From the NCBI RefSeq assembly GCF_006438825.1, contig NZ_RCZP01000002.1, positions 404,568-468,567 of the forward strand: a DNA stretch of 64,000 bases. Direction: 5' to 3'. Below are positions 35,558 through 44,227 of this stretch, piece after piece (position 1 is the first letter of the stretch; each line of letters opens with the position of its first letter). The stretch comes from Muricoccus nepalensis (GTDB taxonomy: Bacteria; Pseudomonadota; Alphaproteobacteria; Acetobacterales; Acetobacteraceae). Made by a program: the position numbers and the translations under genes. The notes beneath the pieces were generated by a model. That model saw nothing but the letters and a program-made list of their open reading frames with translations, did no database searches and was not told the origin of the DNA.

Positions 35558-38500
35558 CTACTCCGCCGGCGCGGGATGGGCCGCCGGCGGCGCGGCGCGC
35601 GAGCCGCGGCGCAGCCGCCCGACCGCGCTCCCCAGGGCATCGAAGCCGAGATAGAGAACCGGCGTCACGAAGAGGGTCAGCGCCTGGCTGACCGCGAGCC
35701 CGCCCACGACCGCGAGGCCCAGCGGCTGGCGCAGCTCCGCCGCCGCGCCCCAGCCGGCCGCGATCGGCACCGCGCCGGCGGCCGCGGCGAGGGTCGTCAT
35801 GATGATCGGGCGGAAGCGCAGCAGGCAGGCCTCCCGCACCGCCGTCAGCGGGTCTGCGCCCTCCCGCTGCCGGCTGAGCGCCACGTCCACGATCATGATG
35901 GCGTTCTTCTTCACCAGCCCGATCAGCAGCAGCACGCCGATCACGCCGATGACCGAGAGGTCCATCCCGAAGAGCCAGAGCGTGGCCAATGCCCCCAGCG
36001 CCGCGGCGGGCAGGCCGGAGAGGATGGTCAGCGGGTGGATCAGGCTCTCGTAGAGGACGCCGAGCACGACATACATCACCAGCACGGCGGCCAGGATCAG
36101 CATGCCCTGGCCGGCCAGCGCCTGCTGGAACACCTGGGCCGTGCCGGAGAAGGCGCCGAGGACGCCGAGCGGCGGCTGGAGCTCCGCCTGCGCCGCCTGG
36201 ATCGCCTCCGTCGCCGCGCCGAGCGAGACGCCGGGCGCCACGTTGAACCCGATGGTCACGGCCGGGAGCTGGCCCTGGTGCCCCACCGTCAGCGGGCCGG
36301 TCCCGCGCTGCACCGTGGCCAGCGCGCTCAGCGGCACGAGGCGCCCGGTGTTGGAGCGAAGGTAGATCTTCTGCAGCCCCGTCTCGTCCCGCTGGTCCTC
36401 CGGCAGGGCCTCCACGATGACCGGGTAGGCATTCGCCTGGGCGTAGATGGTCGAGATCTGCCGGGCCCCGAAGGCCGAGTAGAGGGCCTGGCGCACCTGG
36501 TCCACGTTCACGCCCAGCGCCGCCGCCCGGTCGCGGTCCACCTGCACCGACACCACGGGGGCGTCGAGCTGGAGGTCGGTGTTCACGTCCTGCAGCAGCG
36601 GGCTCGACCGCAGCCGGGCCGCAAGCCGCTGGGAGAAGTCGTAGAGCGGGCCGGATTCCAGCCCCTGCAGCGTGTAGATGTAGAGGGTGCGCGACTGCCG
36701 CGCGCCGAAGTTGAGGTTCTGGATCGGCTGCAGGAAGACCTGCATCCCCGGCACGCGCGAGGTCTCGCGGCGAAGCTGCTGGATCACCTCCTGAACGGGC
36801 GGCCGCTCGTTCCGCGGAACCAGCTCGATGAACATGCGCCCCTGGTTGATCGACAGGCTCTGCCCGATCGCGCCGACGTTGGAGGCCACAGTCTTCACGT
36901 AGGGGTTCGCCTGGATGATCCGGGCGACCTCCCCCTGCAGCTCCACCATCGCCTCGTAGGAGGCGTCGCGCGGACCCTCGGTCGCGCCGTTTGCGAGCCC
37001 GGTGTCCTCGATCGGGAAGAAGCCCTTCGGCATGGCGACGGCCAGCCAGCCGGCGGCGACGAGGGAGGCGAAGAACAGCGCCCAGACCACCAGCCGGAAG
37101 CGGAGCGCGAGGCTGAGACCCCAGGCATAGGCCCGCTCGACGGCCTTGAAGCCCCGCTCGAGGAAGGCGTCCACCCGGCCGGGAGCCGAATGGGCCGGCA
37201 GCCAGGAGGCCATCAGCGGCGTCAGAGTGAGGGAGACGAAGCAGGACACCGCCACCGCGAGCGAGACGGTGGCCGCAAAGGCGTTGAACACGCGCCCGAC
37301 CACGCCGCCCATCAGCAGGATGGGAAGGAAGACGGCCGTGAGCGAAAGGGTGATCGAGATGATCGTGAAGCCGATCTCCCGCGAGCCCTTCAGCGCCGCC
37401 TCGAAGGGCCCCATCCCCTCCTCGATGTGGCGGATGATGGCCTCGAGCATGACGATGGCGTCGTCCACCACCAGGCCCACGGCCAGGGTGAGCGCCAGCA
37501 GGGTCACGTTGTCGATGCCGTAGCCCATCAGGTACATCAGCCCGAAGGTGCCGCAGAGCGAGATCGGCACCGCGATCATCGGGATGAGCGTCGCCAGCAG
37601 CCGGCGCAGGAACAGCCACACCACCAGTACGACGAGCCCGATGGCGATCAGCAGGCTCTCCTGCACGTCGTGCACCGCGGCCCGGATGGAGGCCGAGCGG
37701 TCGAGCGCGACCTCGATGGAGGAGCCCGGCGGCAGGGCGGCGCGCAGGGCGGGCAGGGCCGCGACGACCCCGTCCACCACCTCCACCGTGTTCGCGTCGG
37801 GCTGGCGCTGCACGGCCAGGGTCAGGCCGCGCACCCCGTTCCGGAAGGAGGCGACGCGGTCGTTCTGCACGCCGTCGACCACGTCGGCCACGTCCGAGAG
37901 CCGGACCGGCGCCCCGGAGCGCCCGGCGATGACGAGGTTCCCGAAGGCCTCGGCATCCGGCGGCTGGTCGTTCGCGCGCAGCACGAGCTGCTGCCGCTGG
38001 CCGCTGAGCGTGCCGACGGGGGTGTTGGAATTCGCCGTCGCCACCGCGTTGCCGACCTGGTCGAGCGTGAGGCCCATGGCCGCCAGCCGGTCGGGCCGCA
38101 TCCGCACCCGCACGGAGAAGAGCTGCTCGCCATAGGTCACGACCTGCGCGACCCCCGGGACGCGGGAGAGGGCGGGGGAGACGAGGGTCGAGGCGATGTC
38201 GTTCAGCTGGTAGAGCGGCACGTCGCCGCCCGAGAGCGTCAGCAACACCACCGGCGCGTCGGCCGGGTTCGCCTTCCGGTAGGAGGGCGGCTGCGTCATC
38301 TCGATCGGGAGCCGCCGCTGGGCGCGGGTCAGCGCGGCCTGGACGTCCTGCGCGGCCGCGTCGATGTTGCGGTTGAGCACGAACTGCAGCGTGATCTGCG
38401 TCGTGCCCTGGCCGGAGGTCGAGGAGATCTGGTCGATGCCGGTGATCGTGGAGAACTCGCGCTCCATCGGCAGCGCGACGGAGGTGGCCATGGTCTCCGG

Positions 38501-38665
38501 GCTGGCGCCGGGAAGCTGGGCGCTGACGGTGATGACCGGGAAGTCCACCCGCGGCACGGCGGCCACCGGCATGGACAGGTAGCCCATGATCCCCGCGAGC
38601 ACGATCGCGCAGGAGAGGAGCCCGGTCATGACCGGGCGGCGGATGAAGACGGCCGAGAGGTTCAT
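35558..38665 (-). CDS. RND multidrug efflux permease (MdtB/MdtC-like)
   Basis: 1035 residues, the full HAE-1 RND length. Twelve membrane helices in two halves with large periplasmic loops. Visible: N-terminal MNLSAVFIRRPVMTGLL, PVAAVPRVDFPVITVSAQLPGAS, TLALTLAVGLVVDDAIVMLE (proton-relay acidic residues), LILAAVLVMYVVLGVLYES and IGLVKKNAIMIVD. This type exports drugs, bile-salt-like compounds or lipids from periplasm to outside through a TolC-like channel, which is not encoded here. Its start overlaps the adaptor stop by 4 nt. Confidence 0.9.
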   Translation of the reverse strand: MNLSAVFIRRPVMTGLLSCAIVLAGIMGYLSMPVAAVPRVDFPVITVSAQLPGASPETMATSVALPMEREFSTITGIDQISSTSGQGTTQITLQFVLNRNIDAAAQDVQAALTRAQRRLPIEMTQPPSYRKANPADAPVVLLTLSGGDVPLYQLNDIASTLVSPALSRVPGVAQVVTYGEQLFSVRVRMRPDRLAAMGLTLDQVGNAVATANSNTPVGTLSGQRQQLVLRANDQPPDAEAFGNLVIAGRSGAPVRLSDVADVVDGVQNDRVASFRNGVRGLTLAVQRQPDANTVEVVDGVVAALPALRAALPPGSSIEVALDRSASIRAAVHDVQESLLIAIGLVVLVVWLFLRRLLATLIPMIAVPISLCGTFGLMYLMGYGIDNVTLLALTLAVGLVVDDAIVMLEAIIRHIEEGMGPFEAALKGSREIGFTIISITLSLTAVFLPILLMGGVVGRVFNAFAATVSLAVAVSCFVSLTLTPLMASWLPAHSAPGRVDAFLERGFKAVERAYAWGLSLALRFRLVVWALFFASLVAAGWLAVAMPKGFFPIEDTGLANGATEGPRDASYEAMVELQGEVARIIQANPYVKTVASNVGAIGQSLSINQGRMFIELVPRNERPPVQEVIQQLRRETSRVPGMQVFLQPIQNLNFGARQSRTLYIYTLQGLESGPLYDFSQRLAARLRSSPLLQDVNTDLQLDAPVVSVQVDRDRAAALGVNVDQVRQALYSAFGARQISTIYAQANAYPVIVEALPEDQRDETGLQKIYLRSNTGRLVPLSALATVQRGTGPLTVGHQGQLPAVTIGFNVAPGVSLGAATEAIQAAQAELQPPLGVLGAFSGTAQVFQQALAGQGMLILAAVLVMYVVLGVLYESLIHPLTILSGLPAAALGALATLWLFGMDLSVIGVIGVLLLIGLVKKNAIMIVDVALSRQREGADPLTAVREACLLRFRPIIMTTLAAAAGAVPIAAGWGAAAELRQPLGLAVVGGLAVSQALTLFVTPVLYLGFDALGSAVGRLRRGSRAAPPAAHPAPAE

Positions 38666-39840
38666 CGAGCGTCCGCCTGCGCCTGCTGCGTGGCCGGCGG
38701 CTGCCCGCCCTGGGCCTGCGGCCGGCCCCCGGGCGGGGTGCCCGGCGCCCGCACGGCGACTCTCGCGCCGTCCCGGAGGCGCTCGATGCCCTCGGTGACC
38801 ACCCGCTCCCCGTCGGCGACGCCGCCCTCGATGACGGCGCGGCCGGACGCGTAGCGGAGGACCTTCACGGGGACGCGGCGGGCCGTGTTCTCGGGCGTTA
38901 CCGCGTAGAGGAAGCTGCCGCCCTGCCCGACCCGCACCGCGGCGACGGGAACGGAGGTGGCCTGCGCGTCGGTACGGGGGATCATCACCACCTCCAGGTA
39001 CTGGCCGGGCCAGAGCCGGGACGACTCGTTGGAGAAACGCGCCTTGAGCTGGATCGTACCGGTGGCGGTGTCGACGGCGCTGTCGACGAAGACCAGCTCC
39101 CCCTGGGCGGGGCGGGAGGTCTCCCCCGGCGCCTGGGCCCGCACCCGCGCGGCCTCGCCCCGGCCCTGGGCGGCGCGCAGCTCGGCCAGCCAGCGCTCGG
39201 GCACGGAGAAGGCGACGAGGATGGGGTCGGTCTGGGTGATGGTCGCGAGCACCGCGCCCTCGGAGGCGCGGACGAAGTTACCAGCCTTGAAGGGCAGGGA
39301 GCCCAGCCGGCCCGCCGCCTCCGCTCGGATCGTCGCGAAGTCGATCGAGAGCCGCGTCTGGGCCACGATCGCCTCGTCCGCCTTCACGGTGGCCGCCAGG
39401 GCGGTGGCGTCCGCGCTCGCCTGCTCGGCCCGCTGCGCCGAAGCATAGGCGTCGGAGCGGAGGGAGGCGTAGCGGCGGGCGTCGGACTGGGCGCGCTCGA
39501 GCTGCGCCCGGTCGCGGGCGAGGTTCGCTTCCTGCTGGGCGAGGAGGGCCTGGGCGGTGCGGGAATCAAGGGTGAAGAGGAGGTCCCCGGCCTTCACGAT
39601 CTGGCCCTCCTCCACGTGCACCCGCTCGATCTGGCCGTCCACGCGAGACCGGACGGAGATGACGGAGATGGGCTGGGCCGTGCCGTTCGCGGTCACCTCG
39701 ACCGGCACCGCGCCCACGCTGGCGGGGGCGGCGGCCACCGAGACCGGCGGTGCCCCATCCTGTGCCGGTGCCGGTGCCTGCGCGCGGGCCGGCAGCGCGG
39801 CGCCGAGAGCAAGGCAGAGAGCGGCAATGACTGCGCGCAT
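38662..39840 (-). CDS. RND efflux periplasmic adaptor (membrane fusion protein)
   Basis: 392 residues. Signal peptide MRAVIAALCLALGAALPARAQ. Then the fusion-protein order: barrel-sandwich part (ANGTAQPISVISVRSRVDGQ, VEEGQIVKAGDLLFTLD), a coiled-coil hairpin (about 110-160, rich in Ala, Gln and Arg), lipoyl return (AGRLGSLPFKAGNFV) and a beta-barrel (VGQGGSFLYAV...). The tail is disordered and Gln/Pro/Gly-rich. First gene of the efflux operon; in the 234-nt gap upstream to hpnM I see no regulator site. Confidence 0.9.
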   Translation of the reverse strand: MRAVIAALCLALGAALPARAQAPAPAQDGAPPVSVAAAPASVGAVPVEVTANGTAQPISVISVRSRVDGQIERVHVEEGQIVKAGDLLFTLDSRTAQALLAQQEANLARDRAQLERAQSDARRYASLRSDAYASAQRAEQASADATALAATVKADEAIVAQTRLSIDFATIRAEAAGRLGSLPFKAGNFVRASEGAVLATITQTDPILVAFSVPERWLAELRAAQGRGEAARVRAQAPGETSRPAQGELVFVDSAVDTATGTIQLKARFSNESSRLWPGQYLEVVMIPRTDAQATSVPVAAVRVGQGGSFLYAVTPENTARRVPVKVLRYASGRAVIEGGVADGERVVTEGIERLRDGARVAVRAPGTPPGGRPQAQGGQPPATQQAQADAR

Positions 39841-40074
39841 GCGTGATCCCCAGTCCGGTCGTCAGCTTACTGTTGCCCGCGAAACCCGGGATCGGAAGGG
39901 CGATGTTATGTCGTCTGCCGATCACGAGACGCTTTTTTACACAGGTCGCGTGTAGGAATCGGAAAAATCCGGGGCCCGCCGCGAGCGTCGTGCCGTCCGC
40001 ATATTGGGACGCCGCCGGTCCCGGAAATGGGCCCCCGTTGGAATACCGCGCCGGCGCCATCATAGTCTCGGCGC

Positions 40075-40722
40075 ATGCAAAGCCTCCCCGACCGTCCCCC
40101 CTCCGCCCGGCCCGCCCGGCGGCTCCTGCTGCTGGCGGCCCTCTCCCTCCCGGTCCTCGCCCCTCGTCCCCTCCGCGCCCAGCCCGCCGCCACCCCGGCC
40201 GCGGTGGTCGAGACGCTCCACGCCGCCCTCCTCGGCGTGATGCGGGACGCGCGCCGTCTGGGCCTTCGCGGGCGGCTGGAGCGGCTCGGCCCGGTCATGC
40301 AGTCGGCCTTCGACCTGCCGGCCATGACCCGCATCGCGGTCGGCCCCGCCTGGTCCGGGATCGCGCCCGACCAGCAACTGGCCCTTGTCCGGGCCTTCTC
40401 CGACTGGTCGGTCGCGACCTACGCGAGCCGGTTCGACGGCTTCTCCGGCGAGAGCTTCACCACCACCGGCGAGTCCACCCTGGCGAACGGGGACCGTCTG
40501 GTCCGCACCCTGCTCAACCGCGTGAACGACGCCCCCGTGCAGCTCAGCTACCTGCTGCGCCAGGGCCAGGGAGGATGGCGGATCGTGGACGTCTACCTCA
40601 CCGGCACCATCAGCGAGCTCGCCTCGCGCCGGTCCGAGTTCACGGTGCTCCTCCGGGAAGGCGGGGCGGAGCGGCTGGCGGCGGAGCTGCGGCGGCGCAC
40701 GGCCGAGCTCCTGCGGGCCTGA
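40075..40722 (+). CDS. hpnM: HpnM/MlaC-type hopanoid-associated transport protein
   Basis: 215 residues. Export signal rich in Arg/Leu (RRLLLLAALSLPVLAPRPLRAQ). The mature fold is that of the MlaC/Ttg2D (toluene-tolerance) lipid-binding proteins: LGRLERLGPVMQSAFDLPAMTRIAVG-like and AFSDWSVATYASRFDGFSGE, then WRIVDVYLTGTIS. In hopanoid loci this family is called HpnM. With hpnN and mlaA next to it, a role in carrying hopanoids or other lipids across the periplasm is likely. Convergent with mlaA (7-nt gap). Confidence 0.8.
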   Translation: MQSLPDRPPSARPARRLLLLAALSLPVLAPRPLRAQPAATPAAVVETLHAALLGVMRDARRLGLRGRLERLGPVMQSAFDLPAMTRIAVGPAWSGIAPDQQLALVRAFSDWSVATYASRFDGFSGESFTTTGESTLANGDRLVRTLLNRVNDAPVQLSYLLRQGQGGWRIVDVYLTGTISELASRRSEFTVLLREGGAERLAAELRRRTAELLRA

Positions 40723-40729
40723 GCCCCGC

Positions 40730-41491
40730 TCAGCGGGCGGCCGCGGGCACCCGGGTGGGCGCGGCGCCGGGGTCCTCCAGCACGTCCAGCCGGTCGCCCG
40801 TGTCCCCGGTGCGGCCGAGTTCGGCGTTCCGGCGCTGCTGCCAGACGCTGCGCAGGCGGGAGTAGAAGTCGAGGGACTCCCCCCGGAGCGCGTCCAGGCT
40901 CTCGATGTTCTGCTCCCGCAGGTCGACGCCGCCCACCCCGGCCCGGGCGGCGTTGCCGCCGAAGGGGAGCAGCCAGCTGATCGGGTTCAGGAAGCCGTCG
41001 CCCACCAGCCCCACCGTGTCCCGCACGTTCGAGGGGCCGGCGATCGGCAGCATCAGGTAGGGCCCATCCTCCAGCCCCCAGGCGTTCAGGGTCTGCCCGA
41101 AGTCGCCCGTGCGGCGGGCTATGCCGAAGTCGGTGGCCACGTCGTAGAGGCCGGCGACCCCCAGAGTGGAGTTGAAGACGAAACGCAAGGTCGTGTGCCC
41201 GGCGTCCAGGAAGCGGCCCTGCAGGACGTTGTTCGCGAAGATCCGCGGCTCCTGCATGTTGTCGAGCACGTTCCGGATGCGGGTGCGGGCATAGGCCGGC
41301 ACGGCCGCCCGGTAGCCCTGGGCCACCGGCTTGATCACCGCGTCGTCCACGGCCAGGTTGACGTCCAGCACCTGCCGGTTGGTCGCCTCCAGCGGATCGC
41401 CCGGGGTCCCGGCCTCCATGTCCGCCCCGCGGCCGGCGCAGGCCGCGAGGGAGGAGGCGAGGGCGAGGGAGAGCAGGATTCGCTGGATCAT
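40730..41491 (-). CDS. mlaA: MlaA/VacJ-family outer-membrane lipoprotein
   Basis: 253 residues from ATG 41489-41491. Lipoprotein signal MIQRILLSLALASSLAAC with lipobox LAAC. MlaA features: DPLEATNRQVLDVNLAVDD, NNVLQGRF, FVFNSTLGVAGLYDVA, FGQTLNAWGL, GPYLMLPIAGPSNVRD. MlaA is the outer-membrane end of lipid trafficking that keeps the membrane asymmetric. Here it follows hpnN (75-nt gap) on the same strand, so it may be dedicated to hopanoid or phosphonolipid movement. Confidence 0.9.
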   Translation of the reverse strand: MIQRILLSLALASSLAACAGRGADMEAGTPGDPLEATNRQVLDVNLAVDDAVIKPVAQGYRAAVPAYARTRIRNVLDNMQEPRIFANNVLQGRFLDAGHTTLRFVFNSTLGVAGLYDVATDFGIARRTGDFGQTLNAWGLEDGPYLMLPIAGPSNVRDTVGLVGDGFLNPISWLLPFGGNAARAGVGGVDLREQNIESLDALRGESLDFYSRLRSVWQQRRNAELGRTGDTGDRLDVLEDPGAAPTRVPAAAR

Positions 41492-41566
41492 TCCCGAACC
41501 ATAGGATTCCCCGCGCGCCCGCACAGCCGCCGCGCGTGCACGAGCCTGTGAGAGGGCCGTGGCGCC

Positions 41567-44191
41567 TCAGCTGGACGGCGGCCGCGCGAGCAGCGCCGGG
41601 CGCACCAGCAGGGTAACGAGAAGCTCCCAGCCAAGCGAGATCATCAGCAGCCGCCCCATGCTGGCCGTGCCGGGATGGCTGGAGAGCCAGAGCGCCCCGA
41701 AGGCCGTCGCCGTCGTCAGCGCGCTGAACACGACCGCGCGGGTGAGGCTCGACTGCAGCAGGTGCGCCTCCCCCGACCGCCAGGCGATCACGAAGTAGAT
41801 GTTGAAGGCCACGCCGATCCCGAAGAGCAGCGGGAGCGCGATGATGTTGGCGAAGTTCAGCGGCAGGTCGAGCGCGGTGCAGGTGGCAAGCGTCAGCAGC
41901 CCGCTCAGCAGCACCGGCGCCATGGTCAGAGCCACGTCCCGCGCCCGGCGGAGCACGGCCGCCAGCAGGAGCGTGACCGCGAGGAAGGAGAGCACCCCCG
42001 CCTGGATGAAGGCGGTGACGATGCTGCCCCCCGCGCCCCGGATCGAGATCGGCGTGCCCGTCGCGTCCGGCGCCACGGCCTGGACGGCCTCGGCGAAGCG
42101 GCGGAGGTTGCCCTCGTCGTTCGCGTCGCCCCGCGGGAAGGCCTGGACGCGGGCCCTGCCGTCCGCCGTCACCCAGTCCGCCACGAGGTCCGTCGGCAGG
42201 CTTTCCCGCGTGACCGGCCCCGCCGCAAGCAGGGCGCGCGTCTGGGCAAGGAGGGTGCCCAGCGGCTCCGCCAGCATCGCCTGGGCGGCCTGCCGGTTCG
42301 CCGCCGGCGCGGCGGCGAGGCGGTCGAGCGCGTCCGCAAGGCGGCGCGCGGCCGCTGGGGCGGGATCCGGCGCCTCTCCCGCCGCGCGGCGCAGGCCGGC
42401 GGCGGTGCGGCCCAGCCCGTGCCGGAGATCGGCGTCGGTCGGCGGCGGAAGCGGCTCCACCCCCTCCAGCGCGGGGCCGAGGAGCATCGCCGCGTCCTCT
42501 ATATAGGCAAGCTTCTCCGCTTGGTCCGCGGGGATGAAGCTGCCGAGGGTCACCGTGTGGGACACCTCCGGCAGAGTGTCCAGCCGGCGCGCCAGGGCCT
42601 CGGCGGCCTCCAGGGAGGGGGCGAGGGCGCTGATCGTGTTCGGCGTGCGGTCCGGGTCGGCCATCAGGTCCGCCAGGGTGGACATGGACTCCACCGACGG
42701 GCTGCGCAGGTGGAGCGGGTCGAAGTCGAAGCGGAGGAAGGGAAGCAGGGCGAGCGAGGCGGCCGCGGCCGCCGCGGCCAGGGCCAGCACGGCGGCGCGG
42801 CGGCGCTGGAGAAGGCGCTCGACCGGCGCCAGGCCGTGATACCCCAGCTCCGCCATGCCGCCCGCGCCCGGATGCGCCAGGACGAGAAGCGCCGGCAGGA
42901 GGCTGACGCTAAGCAGGAAGGCGACCCCCATCCCGATGCCGGCGATGGCGCCCAGCTCCGCCACCCCGATGTAGCTCGTGGGCAGGAAGGCGAAGAGGCC
43001 CGCCGCAATGGCCGCCGCCGCCAGGGCCAGGCCGCCCCCGACGCCGCGCCCCGCCGCTGCCAGGGCGTCCGGCAGGCTCCTTCCGTGCTGTCGCTCCGCA
43101 AGGACGCGGACGGCGAACTGGATGTTGAAGTCGATGCCCAAGCCCACGAAGAGCGGGATGAAGGCGACCGAGATGAGGTTGAACCGCCCCGTCGCGAGCA
43201 GCCCCAGCCCCGCCGTGACCACGAGGCCGAGCACGGTCGCGAGGAGGATCGCGGCCGTCACGCGCGCGGAGCGCACGGCCAGCCAGAGGATGCCGACGAG
43301 GGCCAGCAGCATAATGCCGGACACAAGGCCCGCGTTCTCCGACAGCGTCGCGAACTCCTCGTCTGCCAGCGGCACCGGGCCGGTCAGGCGGAGCGTGACG
43401 CCGCGGTCGGGCGCGAGGCCGAGGGAGAGGGCGGTGGCCCGGATCGCGTCGGTCGCGGCCGCGCCGGGCTGCAGGGCGCCGTAGTCCAGCACGGGCTGGA
43501 CGAGGAGGAAGCGGCGGGTCTCCCGCAGGCCGGGCTTGCCCCCCGCGATGAGTCCGCGCCAGGAGAAGAAGTGCGGCCGGCCCGCCGCCGCGTCCTCCAC
43601 CGCCGCGGCCAGCGCGGAGAGGGCCGGCTCGATGTCCGCCAGCGCCGCCTCGCCGCGCGCGACGCCCTCGAGCGCGGTGTCGAGCACCGTCAGCACGCCC
43701 CGCAGGCTCGGATCGGCCGCCAGCGGGCCGAGGAAGGGCTGGGCGCGGACGAGCTGCTCCGTGGTGGAGCGCACCTCGTCGAGGGGCAGGAGGAGCAGCC
43801 CCTCGCGCTCAAAGAAGGGGCCGGCATCCGGGCGCCGGACGGTGCGGAACAGCGCCGGCCGCGCCTGCAGCGCCGCGGCCAGGCGGGCCGCGCCGGCATC
43901 GGCCAGCTCCGGCGTCGCGCCGTCGACCACGGCCAGGATCAGGTCCCGCTGCTGCGGGAAGGCGGCCGCGAAGGCCAGCTCCCGCTGCCGCCAGGGCAGG
44001 TCCGTCGCGATCAGCTCCGCCGTGTCCGTGGTCATGGCGAAGTGCCGGGTGGTGTGGAGCAGCGCGGCCAGGGCGACGGCCAGCGACAGGAAGAGCACCG
44101 CCCAGGGATGGCGTGCGCTGGCCGCGACGAAGCGGCCGATCAGCGATGTCTCGGTCGACAAGGGAACGCCCTGCGGAATGGTGCGGCGCAC
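41567..44191 (-). CDS. hpnN: Hopanoid transporter HpnN (MMPL-type RND)
   Basis: 874 residues. Two RND halves, each with membrane helices around a periplasmic loop: first helix near 30-46, SGIMLLALVGILWLAVRS, FIPLFVGLGIDFNIQFAVR (acidic relay residue region), then FIQAGVLSFLAVTLLLAAVL and IIALPLLFGIGVAFNIYFVI in the second. Relatives in hopanoid clusters move hopanoids from inner to outer membrane. Gene context (dxs upstream, mlaA downstream, hpnM nearby) agrees. A rare variant: long Pro/Ala-rich periplasmic part around 560-650. Confidence 0.9.
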   Translation of the reverse strand: MRRTIPQGVPLSTETSLIGRFVAASARHPWAVLFLSLAVALAALLHTTRHFAMTTDTAELIATDLPWRQRELAFAAAFPQQRDLILAVVDGATPELADAGAARLAAALQARPALFRTVRRPDAGPFFEREGLLLLPLDEVRSTTEQLVRAQPFLGPLAADPSLRGVLTVLDTALEGVARGEAALADIEPALSALAAAVEDAAAGRPHFFSWRGLIAGGKPGLRETRRFLLVQPVLDYGALQPGAAATDAIRATALSLGLAPDRGVTLRLTGPVPLADEEFATLSENAGLVSGIMLLALVGILWLAVRSARVTAAILLATVLGLVVTAGLGLLATGRFNLISVAFIPLFVGLGIDFNIQFAVRVLAERQHGRSLPDALAAAGRGVGGGLALAAAAIAAGLFAFLPTSYIGVAELGAIAGIGMGVAFLLSVSLLPALLVLAHPGAGGMAELGYHGLAPVERLLQRRRAAVLALAAAAAAASLALLPFLRFDFDPLHLRSPSVESMSTLADLMADPDRTPNTISALAPSLEAAEALARRLDTLPEVSHTVTLGSFIPADQAEKLAYIEDAAMLLGPALEGVEPLPPPTDADLRHGLGRTAAGLRRAAGEAPDPAPAAARRLADALDRLAAAPAANRQAAQAMLAEPLGTLLAQTRALLAAGPVTRESLPTDLVADWVTADGRARVQAFPRGDANDEGNLRRFAEAVQAVAPDATGTPISIRGAGGSIVTAFIQAGVLSFLAVTLLLAAVLRRARDVALTMAPVLLSGLLTLATCTALDLPLNFANIIALPLLFGIGVAFNIYFVIAWRSGEAHLLQSSLTRAVVFSALTTATAFGALWLSSHPGTASMGRLLMISLGWELLVTLLVRPALLARPPSS

Positions 44192-44227
44192 ATGACCACG
44201 CGCCGCCCCCTTTGCGAAGCCGCCCCT

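Noticed and set aside
33468-37619. Single 1383-codon minus-strand frame spanning the Bug gene and the RND region
   Set aside because: Only its last 321 codons (Bug receptor) have family motifs; the rest is an out-of-frame shadow of the RND permease and of the plus-strand Bug gene.
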